Shown: piece after piece, positions 30,101-38,596 of the stretch
Layout: the number at the start of each line of letters is the position of its first letter
How positions within the stretch are numbered: position 1 is the stretch's first letter
Assembly: GCF_001434405.1 (NCBI RefSeq)
Contig: NZ_AZFT01000053.1
Location: 658,285 to 706,638 of the forward strand
Length of the DNA: 48,354 nt
Reading direction: 5' to 3'
Origin: Ligilactobacillus apodemi DSM 16634 = JCM 16172
Lineage (GTDB): Bacteria; Bacillota; Bacilli; Lactobacillales; Lactobacillaceae
Made by a program: the position numbers and the translations under genes
The notes under the pieces: model-generated
Told to the model about the DNA's origin: nothing
The model's input: only the letters and a program-made list of their open reading frames with translations
Database searches by the model: none

Positions 30101-31929
30101 GTGCCATCAGCAGTTACTTTAATTGCTGCTAACTGACCTTTAGCATCTCTTAATTGGGCGTCTAATCCATCAATGCCAGCGCTGAATTGACTAACACGTC
30201 CATCCAAAGTCGCATACTGACTTCTAACACCATCAACACTCGTAGTTAGATCTGCGATCGCTTTTTGCTGTTGCTTGGCCCTATCTGATAATTCTTTAGT
30301 GCTTGCAGATACCTCTGCAATCCTTTTAGCTGATTCAGAAGCAGATAAATCGATTCGCCCATTAACAGCTCTCGTAAAATCATCATAATTTTTAGCAAGC
30401 TTTGTTACGTTATCCAAAGCATTCTGTACGCCTAGCTGTGCTCTCGTATCGATTTCAGTTAATTGCGTAGATAAGCTGTTTTGCATATCCATAAACGACG
30501 CATAAATCGAATTAGAGGTTGAATGCGCACTTTTAGCTGAGTTGTACGCTTCGTTAGCTTTTAACCTTACATCTTCAATATCTTCGAGCGCTTTATCAAC
30601 TTCTTTTTGTGTTACTTTGATCTCTGCTGTACTTAAAATGAGTTCCCAGTTACCATTACGCCAAACGTAATACTCTGTCTCACCATTGCCTAGATCAAGA
30701 AAAAGGTTGTCTCCTTCAGCTGCAGTCGTGGGTTTAACATTCGAATAAAAGTTTTTATTTTTGCCATTGGCAGATGTCAGAGCGATATTAGCAACTCTTG
30801 ATGTTTCTTCTTGAGCTTGCTTGACCGACGCCACATAGCTCGTTAGACTCTTTTCGCTAAAATCATCACCTAACTCGATCACGTTATTATTTTTGTCTAG
30901 TAAATCGTGCTCTACCTTATAAACACGGGTGAAGTATTCAATATTTAGCTCATGTCTGATGATCGCAACTGTATCACCTAGACTAAGATCACCAATATCT
31001 AAGGCACTAGCTTTAAAAGACACTTTCGGACGCTTAGCCACCTGTAATGCTGCCCACGTTGCATTTATAAGCTGTGTAACATCTTCAATATCTTCAAAAA
31101 CAGCGATTCCGATTCTTGGTTTTCCATCATCAAAACCGTAAAGTTTAGTAGCTTCTTTATCTTCAACGTATTCTTGACCTGCTGGTTTATCAGTAGGATT
31201 GCCATTAGCTTTACTCCAGACAACGTCAGTAAACATAATACGTCGACCATAGCCATCAACCGTATCATCATTACCATCGTCTAGCTGTTCGCCTTTCCCA
31301 CGTCCTACAAGCGCTGTAACGAGGTCCTCGCTAGATTCTTCTCGAGTAACGCTAAGTAAGTTAGAACCGTATTCAAAACGCTTGCCTGTACGTTCTCCTT
31401 GTTGACTGTACAAATTAACTTGCCGTCTGACAATTCTATTTGTGATCGGATCAATAACAACTGTAAATGTTAGTTCGATCTTAAATAGTTCCACAACTTT
31501 TTGGATAGCTTCCAGTGTTGAAATATAGTAAAAATTCGTTCTCTTACGTACCGTTTCTTCACTATGTCCAACTTCCCAACGCGTCCCATCCAAAGCAATT
31601 CGCAACATTTCACTAGCCGTTTTATCTTGTGGTCTAACATCTTTGATATACGCATAACTTTTTAGTTCATCATAAGCAGACTCAATACATGTGTATTCAA
31701 TGCAGTCATCTTTGACACTTTCAGAGATAATTTTAAACATCAAAAAAGCATCCCCGCGAGTTGCAGGAATGCATACAAAATAGATATTACTTGTTAAACG
31801 CTGATTTTGAACTAAGCTAAACGACAATTTATCCGCTGCGTTGATTTCTTCTGTCATCTTCGCTTCGATGATCCCATCAGAAATCGCTTTGATGATATTT
31901 TGCTGTTTATCCAATAAATACATAATCAT
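27118..31929 (-). CDS. giant tail-tip protein: Tal-like domain plus carbohydrate-binding modules
   Basis: A 1603-residue tail-associated protein, probably the main host-receptor binding element. The first 370 residues have the fold pattern of the prophage tail endopeptidase/gp27-like hub (Tal) domain. Residues about 400-700 are helical coiled coil (repeated Ala/Lys/Asp heptads). Two similar jelly-roll modules follow (near 705-860 and 1180-1310), each starting with a GGxNxLxG motif and ending in a KxEKGxKPTDYTQAPED or KLEEGTKATDWSPDPED phrase, typical of carbohydrate-binding modules in phage tails. A third similar module lies near 900-1075. Short repeats with SYVDQKA or AYVNQKA lie near 1120-1175. 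The C-terminus (about 1380-1603) contains the LNADKITTGTLNAAN motif and an unassigned receptor domain. It starts in an ATGA overlap with the Dit gene. Confidence 0.88.
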   Translation of the reverse strand: MIMYLLDKQQNIIKAISDGIIEAKMTEEINAADKLSFSLVQNQRLTSNIYFVCIPATRGDAFLMFKIISESVKDDCIEYTCIESAYDELKSYAYIKDVRPQDKTASEMLRIALDGTRWEVGHSEETVRKRTNFYYISTLEAIQKVVELFKIELTFTVVIDPITNRIVRRQVNLYSQQGERTGKRFEYGSNLLSVTREESSEDLVTALVGRGKGEQLDDGNDDTVDGYGRRIMFTDVVWSKANGNPTDKPAGQEYVEDKEATKLYGFDDGKPRIGIAVFEDIEDVTQLINATWAALQVAKRPKVSFKASALDIGDLSLGDTVAIIRHELNIEYFTRVYKVEHDLLDKNNNVIELGDDFSEKSLTSYVASVKQAQEETSRVANIALTSANGKNKNFYSNVKPTTAAEGDNLFLDLGNGETEYYVWRNGNWELILSTAEIKVTQKEVDKALEDIEDVRLKANEAYNSAKSAHSTSNSIYASFMDMQNSLSTQLTEIDTRAQLGVQNALDNVTKLAKNYDDFTRAVNGRIDLSASESAKRIAEVSASTKELSDRAKQQQKAIADLTTSVDGVRSQYATLDGRVSQFSAGIDGLDAQLRDAKGQLAAIKVTADGTATNLANAQGDIANVREKANLLEQQMLGKVGNDVFESFRSSTAQALNSKLTASDLNGYARSSEVEQTANGLRASIISVDGKIDNLKLGGRNYLQGSLDFTWPTGIGQNNVTPTFDTQGDTKIMHLSSQYAGGVYTKWGGAFPNGELQVGDDYTLSFDAKGSGVFKTVKNESEAGDGSLSGTSLTSNWKRYSVSGKINSLNKAYVIYFNGGYDANIKRVKIEKGNKPTDYTQAPEDIESKFNSVNNTLKAYKTDFDLFKDGMSLRVAEIDRVNTRINDLNIQNLVYNSEFSNNAEAWTLFGIENGRTILFANNEWDAYKGSTGLAFRNTIGGYYNLSATSKSIRVTQYDKLSASVWMHVTDNITNGNCKARMEIVFFREESTGYLSSSNQATQEVRNISNGHQQLLYCNDVSLPDGTKYVAMRLITNGVGNVIFNQPMMSFSSSYVPYTQNTGLLETLPGRYSAINVRVDSINSTVANKADKSYVDQRANEITAAVSDKASWAYVNQKASEISSVVANKADASYVDQKANQWQLMLQNMHIGGTNLLKGTSKEFKFISAPTTGLIEGIRYDTSRSLDKNRYTLSFEAKALFSGQKMACYLWHGDLGGDNRVRGVIESNGVERDNSVDGYWEVTLTSSWKKYYITYKLDPDDKRKSVIIGRRFADSSPKPAGYVYVRCVKLEEGTKATDWSPDPEDTTVAITAVKNELDTAINLRVQKDELLSQINMQANRTLIQSKKIYLDADSVAFSGRAFIPSAAITDLNADKITTGTLNAANVNIINLNVSKLTGDRTEFVRSFWRSAYGSYVNIDYSGMRVTYGNTTTQFYDHGMLIQAVGEKIGGIGWQGMQGMPSNYQGLLFWLDGGGDYMAWAARDNGNYSMNPQIKMSWYRNEWRPNSANSGFNFYDPVTFSEPITLRNVVYPSGNPSDGMAIRFFTVNYNGHSYPTIGSKSMKAGIMIGDWDLFLLFNNKVYPLQGWKVPTNLDQGRVARYLDIEY

Positions 31930-32711
31930 AAGCGTTTCACCTCGTAAATCATTTTAAAATATCCTCTAGCATTGAGTGTGATTACTGTACCATTTCGAAT
32001 ATAGAAATCACTAAAATTAGATGATAGTTTCAAACCCATCAAATGTTGAACAGTATTGAGCTTAACCGTCAATTTTGTAAAATCGATCGTTAATTTGGTT
32101 CCTGCCCCAATCGATTCATTGAAGGTAAATACTTTAGAATCATTTGTTCGCATTTCAAACTTAGAAATAGCTTCATTTGGTGTGAATTCAATGAGCTTTG
32201 GTGTTTGAGGATAGCTAAGTTCAATATCTAAGACGTTTATCGATGTCCCAGTAAAATTAATTGTTTTAGCTGTGCTGTACTTGTATGGATCAGCGCAAAC
32301 GATCTCGATTTTTCCAGTCGTACTAAATAATGGCTTATCTAAACTGATACTTTCAATCGTTCCGATATAGTGATAATCCTGTTCATCAGCAAACTTAACT
32401 TCAACATTAGTAGCATACGTTAATTGATTTAACTTAGCTAGTGATTTGTTATATCGTTCAATCGTATTACATAGCAATCTAAAAGTAACTGTGATTTTTC
32501 GTTCCTTGATACGTGAGTTAAGATATAGGCTACCATCTCCAACGCGATCAGGAGCGTTTATTTGACGTTCAAAACCAGCTCGACCTTCTACAACTAAAGT
32601 CTCGAATTCTGGAATTTCACGATCTAGCCACTTACCCGCATAACAGATTGCTTCAAGTGGCAAAGATGGGCTAGGTTCTGCCCGTGGTTGTAAATCTCTA
32701 AAATCGTACAT
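31926..32711 (-). CDS. distal tail protein (Dit)
   Basis: A 261-residue protein of the siphovirus tail family (PF05709-like). Dit forms the hexameric hub connecting the tail tube to the tip proteins. Its place between the tape measure and the Tal-like protein is diagnostic, and the N-terminal half (GFERQINAPDRVGDGSLY, then KERKITVTFRLL) fits the Dit belt domain; the C-terminal galectin-like domain begins near 140. It overlaps the tail-tip gene by 4 bp. Confidence 0.9.
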   Translation of the reverse strand: MYDFRDLQPRAEPSPSLPLEAICYAGKWLDREIPEFETLVVEGRAGFERQINAPDRVGDGSLYLNSRIKERKITVTFRLLCNTIERYNKSLAKLNQLTYATNVEVKFADEQDYHYIGTIESISLDKPLFSTTGKIEIVCADPYKYSTAKTINFTGTSINVLDIELSYPQTPKLIEFTPNEAISKFEMRTNDSKVFTFNESIGAGTKLTIDFTKLTVKLNTVQHLMGLKLSSNFSDFYIRNGTVITLNARGYFKMIYEVKRL

Positions 32712-32731
32712 GATTAATTCCTCCTTTTTGT

Positions 32732-35700
32732 TTAGAATTTATAGTTACGAGTCAAACTAGCTTGTGATCCTTGTTCACGACTAATATCCTCAACAAATGC
32801 GCCATAATCAGTGCCACCAAGTGAAACATTGATGTAAGCAGATTGCTGATTGATCGACAGTTCATGTGTCAAATCACCACTGACACTACCAGTTAATTGA
32901 CCATTCATCGCTGCAATCGAATTAACAAAGTCATGCGTATTAACCGGTGGAATACTAAACATTGATGCTTGTGCCATTTTATCGCTTGCATTTTCAATAT
33001 CAGATAAATTATTCATGATACCTACTGCAAGACCAGCTGGCACCCATTTACCAACTTCATCACGCATAACACGTGATGGTGAGTGAATACCCAATGCACT
33101 TTTAGCAGCATTCAAAGCTTTTTTAGCCATATTAGCCGCTGCATTAACAGCTGACCCAATCGCACCAGTAATACCTTTTACAAACCCCATGACAAAGTCA
33201 CGTCCTGCACTTAACATATTACCTGCTATATTTTTAACAGCTTTATATGCTCGATTGATACCCTCGCCGGTAACCTTTGAAACAGTGTTCCATCCAGTTG
33301 AAAATACATTTCTAATGCCATTCATAATACTTAAAGTGACGCTTTTAATACCATTCATAACACTTGAAACAATCGAACTGATGCCGTTTAACGTTGTTGA
33401 AATCAACGCCTTAATACCGTTCCAAATACTAATTGTAACATTTTTAACAGAATTCCAAATTGCAGACCAAATAGATTTTATAACGTTTAAAGTAATGCTG
33501 ATCGCAGTAGAAACACCATTAATAGCTATTGTTACAACAGATTTTATACCGTTCCAGATTGTCGAAACAATATTTTTAATTGCTTGCCATACACCAGACC
33601 AATCACCTTTTATAGCTGCAGTCACTGCTTTAATAATATTAGCAACGACATTGATAGCAGTGGAAACCACTGTTGATATTATGTTCCAAACAGTCGAAAC
33701 GATATTTACAATAGTATTCCAAATCGCACTCCAGATTGTCGAAATAAGAGACATCGCCGTCTGAATTATCGTTGAAATCACAGATATAGCAGTTTGAATA
33801 ATAATCTTCGCTTGATCCCAAATAGTTGCCAATAAAGCAACTATAACATTCCAAATAGCACTCCAAATAACCTGAATAACACTTAACCCAGCTTGAATTA
33901 CTGACGATAAAATCGTGATTGCCGCCTGTACCACCATTTTTATCTGTTCCCAGACTGTTGTAATCACAATAACTAAAATATTCCACATTGGCGTTGCAAC
34001 AGTAATTATCTGTTGCCATAGCGCTGAAAAGAACTCAACTAATGAATTCCAGAGATTTTTAAGACTTTCTATGATTGGTGCAACGCCCGCAATAAATGAA
34101 TCCCAAGTGTTTGTTGCTATATTAACGACCGTGTTCCAAAGATTTGAAAAAAATTCTACAATTGTATTCCAAATAGGTTTGATCTTTTCAACAACACTAG
34201 AAATTATTTCAGCTATAGCGTTCCAAACCGCTGAGGCTAATTCTTTCAAAGTATTCCAAGCATTAGACAGCCAGCTAACAAAACCTTGCCAAATCTGTTG
34301 ACCTAACTTAGTTTTTGTAAAAAACAACACTAATGCAGCGATAACAGCAGCTATCGCCACACCTATCAAGATAAACGGATTCAACGCCATAACAGCATTA
34401 AACGCAGCTTGTACAACTGTCGCTATTTTTACTGCAGCATTGTATGCGAATAATGCTGTTTTGGCGATAATTGACGTTTTGGCTAGCATTTGTAATGCTA
34501 ATAATGCTGATTGCGATCCTTTTGCAATTCCGATTAAGGCTCTTGAAACGTTGATAAAACTTCCTACGCCACTACCAAATAATTTGATTGCTCTAATACC
34601 ACCGCCCAATGCACTACCAATTTTTTGCGCATTAGTTAAGAAACCACCAACAGCCGTCATGGCTGGTCCAATAGCAGGACTAAGACCTATAAAACCACGT
34701 ATAACTTTAGCAGTAGATGAATCAGTTTTCCCAGCCCAATCTAAAGCAGTATTAGCCATATCAAGCATAGAACCTGTAACCTTGCTCTGCGAATCCATTG
34801 CTTTATTACGCAAAGATTCCCAGTTACCACCTAATTGCTCAATCTTTGAACCGACATTTTTCTGCATTTCAACAGCTTGTTTGTTAAGTGTTTTATTTGC
34901 TTTTTCAGTTGTTCCTGCGGCTTCATCCATTGCCTTAGTGAAAGCATCCCAACTCGTAGCAGTATTGCCTGTCTTATCCTTAACCGAATCTAATAATGGC
35001 AAGATAGCTTTCATACCAGCAGTCCCAAATAATGCTTTTAATGCTGCATCTTTTTGTGCCTTGCCTAAGCCATCTGTTTTCTCCGCTACTTCAGATAAAA
35101 TCTGTGGAAATGGCTTCATATTTCCTTCGGCATCACGATAAGAAATACCCAGGTCTTCCATTGCACCCTTAGCAACTTTTGATGGAGCTGCCATTTGCAG
35201 AATTGCATGATTCAAGTCATCAGATGCTTGTGCTGCACTAAAACCTTTATTAGTCAATAAACCAATAGCTGTAGCAACAGTCTGCATGTCCATGCCAGTC
35301 ATGGTTGCCGTTGGTCCCATTGTAGCAAGAGCTTGTTGCATACTTTCAATCGAAGCGTTGGACATATTAGCAGTTGAAACCAAAATGCCCGCTGCTTGCT
35401 CTGGTGACTTTAAGCTATCTCCCCAAATGTTCATCGATTGTTGAACAACAGAGGCGGTTGTTTGAAGATCTGCTCCAGCAGCAGTTGCAGCCTTAGCAAT
35501 CGCAGGAAATTCTTTCTTGATCGTACCAATAGAAGCACCATCACGAGCCATAGCCACCATAGCGTCTGCAGCATCTTGCGCACTTAGCGGCAATTCTGCA
35601 CCCATTCTGTTAGCTACATCAGCCAAACCATCAATATCTTTAGCCGTACCACCTGCAATGACTGCTGCTTGGTTTAATGATTGTTTAAAAGATCCATAAC

Positions 35701-35890
35701 TCTTTAAAGCACTAACACCCATTGCAGTAGTTGCAGCACCCGCAATTGTTACAGCTTTTCCGATACCGCTCATCTTTTCTTGAACTGTACTACCTAACGA
35801 CTTTGTTGCTGTTGCAGCCTTATCCATTGTAGAAGAAAAGCCACGATCAACAGCACTTAAAACAGCAGTAACACTATAACTCTGCGCCAT
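32732..35890 (-). CDS. tail tape measure protein
   Basis: Determines tail length and is ejected with the DNA. The 1052-residue protein begins with the TP901-type tape measure core (about 65-400: SLNQAAVIAGG, ADAMVAMARDGAS), then hydrophobic spans near 480-520 and a long region (about 530-900) of degenerate Trp-rich repeats such as IWNGIKSVV and IWSAIWN. It ends with GIHSPSRVMRDEVGKWVPAGL near 955-980, common in such proteins. No lysozyme or peptidase domain is visible. It overlaps the chaperone extension gene by 17 bp, as usual for tape measure genes behind a frameshifted chaperone pair. The long open frames on the opposite strand are composition shadows of the repeats. Confidence 0.95.
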   Translation of the reverse strand: MAQSYSVTAVLSAVDRGFSSTMDKAATATKSLGSTVQEKMSGIGKAVTIAGAATTAMGVSALKSYGSFKQSLNQAAVIAGGTAKDIDGLADVANRMGAELPLSAQDAADAMVAMARDGASIGTIKKEFPAIAKAATAAGADLQTTASVVQQSMNIWGDSLKSPEQAAGILVSTANMSNASIESMQQALATMGPTATMTGMDMQTVATAIGLLTNKGFSAAQASDDLNHAILQMAAPSKVAKGAMEDLGISYRDAEGNMKPFPQILSEVAEKTDGLGKAQKDAALKALFGTAGMKAILPLLDSVKDKTGNTATSWDAFTKAMDEAAGTTEKANKTLNKQAVEMQKNVGSKIEQLGGNWESLRNKAMDSQSKVTGSMLDMANTALDWAGKTDSSTAKVIRGFIGLSPAIGPAMTAVGGFLTNAQKIGSALGGGIRAIKLFGSGVGSFINVSRALIGIAKGSQSALLALQMLAKTSIIAKTALFAYNAAVKIATVVQAAFNAVMALNPFILIGVAIAAVIAALVLFFTKTKLGQQIWQGFVSWLSNAWNTLKELASAVWNAIAEIISSVVEKIKPIWNTIVEFFSNLWNTVVNIATNTWDSFIAGVAPIIESLKNLWNSLVEFFSALWQQIITVATPMWNILVIVITTVWEQIKMVVQAAITILSSVIQAGLSVIQVIWSAIWNVIVALLATIWDQAKIIIQTAISVISTIIQTAMSLISTIWSAIWNTIVNIVSTVWNIISTVVSTAINVVANIIKAVTAAIKGDWSGVWQAIKNIVSTIWNGIKSVVTIAINGVSTAISITLNVIKSIWSAIWNSVKNVTISIWNGIKALISTTLNGISSIVSSVMNGIKSVTLSIMNGIRNVFSTGWNTVSKVTGEGINRAYKAVKNIAGNMLSAGRDFVMGFVKGITGAIGSAVNAAANMAKKALNAAKSALGIHSPSRVMRDEVGKWVPAGLAVGIMNNLSDIENASDKMAQASMFSIPPVNTHDFVNSIAAMNGQLTGSVSGDLTHELSINQQSAYINVSLGGTDYGAFVEDISREQGSQASLTRNYKF

Positions 35891-36251
35891 GACTTCCCCT
35901 CCTCATCATTTCAAATTCTGCTAATCTAGCATTGATCAGATCACGACGTTTTTTATCTTTGACCTTTTGTGTGCGTGGTTGATAATCCAATTCAAATTCA
36001 TCACGTAATTCATCTATCATCTCTAAACTATCAAAGAAATCAGTAAACTTTCGATATTTCGGTTTAGGATGCTTAGCGTTGCCTGTCGTAGCTTGAACCG
36101 ATTGATTAAACCACGCTAACAAAGCCAACTTTTCTTGTTCTTTGATCTGCTTGAGTTGATGCGCTTCGATCCGCAAATTGTACTCGGCAAATGTCATATC
36201 TTCGATTTTTCTAATATCAGAAAAACCTAGATAAGCCAATGAGTTTAACAT
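35874..36251 (-). CDS. tail assembly chaperone, frameshift extension (gpT-like)
   Basis: Open frame of 125 residues between the tail chaperone and the tape measure gene, mostly charged helix (HQLKQIKEQEKLALLAW, then KDKKRRDLINARLAEFEMM). It lies in the -1 frame relative to the preceding gene and is open without a stop back to a slippery heptamer at 36305-36299, so it is probably expressed mainly as a 248-residue fusion with the upstream chaperone, like gpGT of lambda. An independent start at the MLNSLAYLGF methionine cannot be excluded. Its end overlaps the tape measure start. Confidence 0.85.
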   Translation of the reverse strand: MLNSLAYLGFSDIRKIEDMTFAEYNLRIEAHQLKQIKEQEKLALLAWFNQSVQATTGNAKHPKPKYRKFTDFFDSLEMIDELRDEFELDYQPRTQKVKDKKRRDLINARLAEFEMMRRGSHGAEL

Positions 36252-36286
36252 TATCTCATGATATTGTTGATCTCCAGATTGGTTAT

Positions 36287-36619
36287 CTAGGCTTTTAGGT
36301 TTTTTGCTGCAACTTTTACAGCATTAGCTTTCATCATTTCTTTTGTGACATCATCAAATAATTTTTCGATCTTCGCATAGCCATCTAAAAAATCATCAAC
36401 TTCCGTCATACCTGGACGGGGAGTGTTGCCATAAGACGCAGCATAGATAACATTGCTCAACGCCACAGGGTCATATGCTTGTAACGCTGGAATAGCTTTA
36501 GTCAACGCCATTCCCATGTTGAAGTTACCAGTATCAACACCACCAACTTTATCAAGTTCACGCACAAAACGAATACCAAATTTTAATTCAACATCTTTTT
36601 CATTAATTTTTAAGATCAT
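36287..36619 (-). CDS. tail assembly chaperone (gpG-like)
   Basis: A 110-residue protein in the position of gpG: between the tail tube gene and the tape measure gene. It begins with a beta-rich part (MILKINEKDVELKFGIRFVREL) typical of the phage tail assembly chaperone family (TAC_12-like) and ends in a helical, lysine-rich tail. The last codons contain the heptamer A AAA AAC, after which translation can continue in the -1 frame into the following frame. Confidence 0.87.
   Translation of the reverse strand: MILKINEKDVELKFGIRFVRELDKVGGVDTGNFNMGMALTKAIPALQAYDPVALSNVIYAASYGNTPRPGMTEVDDFLDGYAKIEKLFDDVTKEMMKANAVKVAAKNLKA
36299..36305 (-). other. programmed -1 ribosomal frameshift site
   Basis: The heptamer A AAA AAC, read in the zero frame as GCA AAA AAC, lies four codons before the stop of the chaperone gene. 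After a -1 slip the next codons are CCT AAA AGC CTA GAT and the frame stays open through to 35874. This gives a 107-residue zero-frame part plus 141 residues, 248 in total. Known parallel: lambda gpG/gpGT and many siphophages. Confidence 0.85.
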
Positions 36620-36622
36620 CTT

Positions 36623-37183
36623 TTATTCCTCCGAATTGATTCCAGCATCAGCATCTTTCCAAGCTGTACCAGTAGTTTCTTTATCGCCTAAAGCTTCTAA
36701 GCCACGGTAAACATATTCGATAGCTTCTTGAGCAGATTGTGGCAATGTGGTCCACCCTCGTTTTGGTGTACCATCAACGCCAAATGACACTTCACGAGTT
36801 GATAGATCATCCGCATCGTTATCGTTGCTATCTTCTGACACGATCGCACGACCATAAAATGAGAAATACTGTCCTTGTGCGTTCTTTCGCCCTGTATAAA
36901 TGATCCAAAACTCTAACTTGTCACCATCAAACAAACTATCTTGTAAAGCATCTACGATCGCAGATGTGTTATTGATAAACTCCACACTTAGATCTGTTTC
37001 GATACCACCTGCAGTTGTTACTGGACCTGATTTAGTTTGTGTCGTATCTGAGTCCCGACTAGGTCCAAAACTTAACGACGTTTGAAATGGGATCAACTTA
37101 CCTTCGCTCGTCTTAGCATCTTTTAACTTGCGAACAAAGAGAAATGTATCTTTCCCATGTAATGTTTTAATATTTTCTGCCAT
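36623..37183 (-). CDS. major tail tube protein (TP901-1 family)
   Basis: A 186-residue structural protein forming the tail tube. It resembles the TP901-1/phage_tail_2 major tail protein family: short helical start, then a beta-sandwich with TKSGPVTTAGGIETDLSVEFI, FWIIYTGRKNAQGQY and REVSFGVDGTPKRGW. Its place before the chaperone pair and after the DUF806/gp10-type connectors confirms the role. Confidence 0.92.
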   Translation of the reverse strand: MAENIKTLHGKDTFLFVRKLKDAKTSEGKLIPFQTSLSFGPSRDSDTTQTKSGPVTTAGGIETDLSVEFINNTSAIVDALQDSLFDGDKLEFWIIYTGRKNAQGQYFSFYGRAIVSEDSNDNDADDLSTREVSFGVDGTPKRGWTTLPQSAQEAIEYVYRGLEALGDKETTGTAWKDADAGINSEE

Positions 37184-37200
37184 GTTTAGTCACACTCCTG

Positions 37201-37581
37201 TTAACTGTATTGAATTTCTAACTCTAAGATTCCATGGATCAACGGAATATCTGTCGTATTATCTCCCATCAACTGACTTTCACTGTTTACAACAGTATAG
37301 TTATAGTGCTCAGTTCGTCTGTTGTGTTGGATCACATTTAGCAGATCATTCAAGATCCTTGACACTTCAAAACGTCGATCATGCTCCGCATACACATCAA
37401 GTTGAATATGCGTTTTACCTAAAAATCGAGTCTTAGTGATCCTATCGATATTTTGTTGATAACCGACATAAACAAAAGGATATGCTTGACTTTCATCTGG
37501 TAAATAGTCAAAAGTCGCATATCCTGATTCATTTGATAATTCTATGACCTTCTCAAAAATTTCTTGATATGGGTCCATCAT
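37201..37581 (-). CDS. DUF806 family tail terminator-like protein
   Basis: A 126-residue protein with MDPYQEIFEKV start and YPFVYVGYQQNIDRITKTR segment, as in DUF806 proteins that lie between gp10-type and tail tube genes. By position it corresponds to the tail terminator/head-tail joining component. It overlaps the preceding gene by 4 bp. Function is inferred from gene order. Confidence 0.8.
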   Translation of the reverse strand: MMDPYQEIFEKVIELSNESGYATFDYLPDESQAYPFVYVGYQQNIDRITKTRFLGKTHIQLDVYAEHDRRFEVSRILNDLLNVIQHNRRTEHYNYTVVNSESQLMGDNTTDIPLIHGILELEIQYS

Positions 37582-37967
37582 TTAACCAACCCTTTCATTT
37601 TCGAGATAAACACTTCTTTTTCGCTCTCAAAAGGTTTCTTGAGATAGTGGCGAGCAGGCAGTTTACGTGTCCCATACTCTTGATAAGCTGCATAAGCTGT
37701 ATCGTACATGACCTTGCCTTCCAGACCGCCATTACCGATAGTTTGCGTCATACTACGTTTTAACGTACCACCACGATAACCATTTGGCGCTTTTGTCTTA
37801 GCTGGATATCTGCGTCCCCAGCCAACAGGTACAAGCTGTTGACTTTGACGTGCAATATTGACCGTTGAACCTTTTACCAGTTCTTTTACTTGAGTCATTT
37901 TTTTATTAGACATCAGAGCTTTAACAAGTTCATCCGTCCCTTTTAGCTCAACTTTATAACCTGCCAC
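37578..37967 (-). CDS. HK97 gp10-like head-tail component
   Basis: A protein of about 129 residues in the HK97-gp10 family (tail completion or neck protein): VELKGTDELVKAL at the start, VYDTAYAAYQEYGTRKLPARHYL-type segment near 100-115. A GTG start at 37967 has GGAG 9 bases upstream and matches the usual family N-terminus; an ATG at 37982 would add five residues but lacks a ribosome site. Overlaps both neighbours. Confidence 0.85.
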   Translation of the reverse strand: MAGYKVELKGTDELVKALMSNKKMTQVKELVKGSTVNIARQSQQLVPVGWGRRYPAKTKAPNGYRGGTLKRSMTQTIGNGGLEGKVMYDTAYAAYQEYGTRKLPARHYLKKPFESEKEVFISKMKGLVK

Positions 37968-38220
37968 GATACTCAACTCCATATAACGCTGTGCGACGCT
38001 CTGAGCTAATGTTTAACGTTATCTGATATGATTTATCATCAACAATAAAATAGCCCGTTCTAACGCTCACAGGTCGTTGAAAGCGAGCGATCACACGCTC
38101 TTGTTTTACATCACCGAATACTAATTGCTGTTGTTGTGCTCCCATCGATGTTAAGTTAACAGGTAAGATCTCACCTTCAAGATCATTCTTTTTGAAAGAA
38201 GCTCTTTTGTTAAAACGCAT
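37954..38220 (-). CDS. head closure / head-tail adaptor protein
   Basis: An 88-residue beta-rich protein in the position of the head-tail joining (SPP1 gp16-like) protein. The start at 38220 (MRFNKRASF) lies next to the stop of the preceding gene, so translation is probably coupled; longer in-frame starts would run deep into that gene. The segment PVSVRTGYFIVDDKSYQI fits the small beta barrel of this family. Its end overlaps the gp10-like gene. Confidence 0.78.
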   Translation of the reverse strand: MRFNKRASFKKNDLEGEILPVNLTSMGAQQQQLVFGDVKQERVIARFQRPVSVRTGYFIVDDKSYQITLNISSERRTALYGVEYRGRL

Positions 38221-38221
38221 C

Positions 38222-38572
38222 TTAAGCACCAGCCTTATCTTCAGTAAAAAATACGATCTTCCCACGCTTTTTTTCTGAATTTTTTTCAGAATTGTAACGC
38301 TCGATCACGTTCGTATACTCATCAAAATCGCTTGCAGGATAAGTGATACTTTCTCCTTCTTGGCTATAAGACTGCATCCCTTCATTACCAAGACGGTTAA
38401 ATCTGGCAAGCGTCACAGGTAATACTACGGCTTCCAATGGTGGTGGTACTGAGGTCTCATCAACCATCATTGAAAGCTGATTACGTGTCATCTCTTCTAG
38501 AGCTAAGATGACATCGTCTTGTTCATTATCTGTGATCCCTGCCAGAAGCTTGACCGTGTTTACCACTTTCAT
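38222..38572 (-). CDS. phage head-tail connector (gp6/gp15-like adaptor)
   Basis: A 116-residue mainly helical protein (VNTVKLLAGITDNEQDDVILALEEMTRNQLSMM) of the head-tail connector type that extends the portal (PF05135-like). Start at 38572 has AAGGA shortly upstream. It directly follows the major capsid gene, the expected place. Confidence 0.85.
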   Translation of the reverse strand: MKVVNTVKLLAGITDNEQDDVILALEEMTRNQLSMMVDETSVPPPLEAVVLPVTLARFNRLGNEGMQSYSQEGESITYPASDFDEYTNVIERYNSEKNSEKKRGKIVFFTEDKAGA

Positions 38573-38596
38573 TGTTCCTTCTGACAATTAGATCAC

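Noticed and set aside
33189-35141. Long open frames on the plus strand inside the tape measure gene (191, 128 and 233 residues)
   Set aside because: They are opposite-strand shadows of a repetitive, compositionally biased gene; no ribosome sites and no protein-like pattern.
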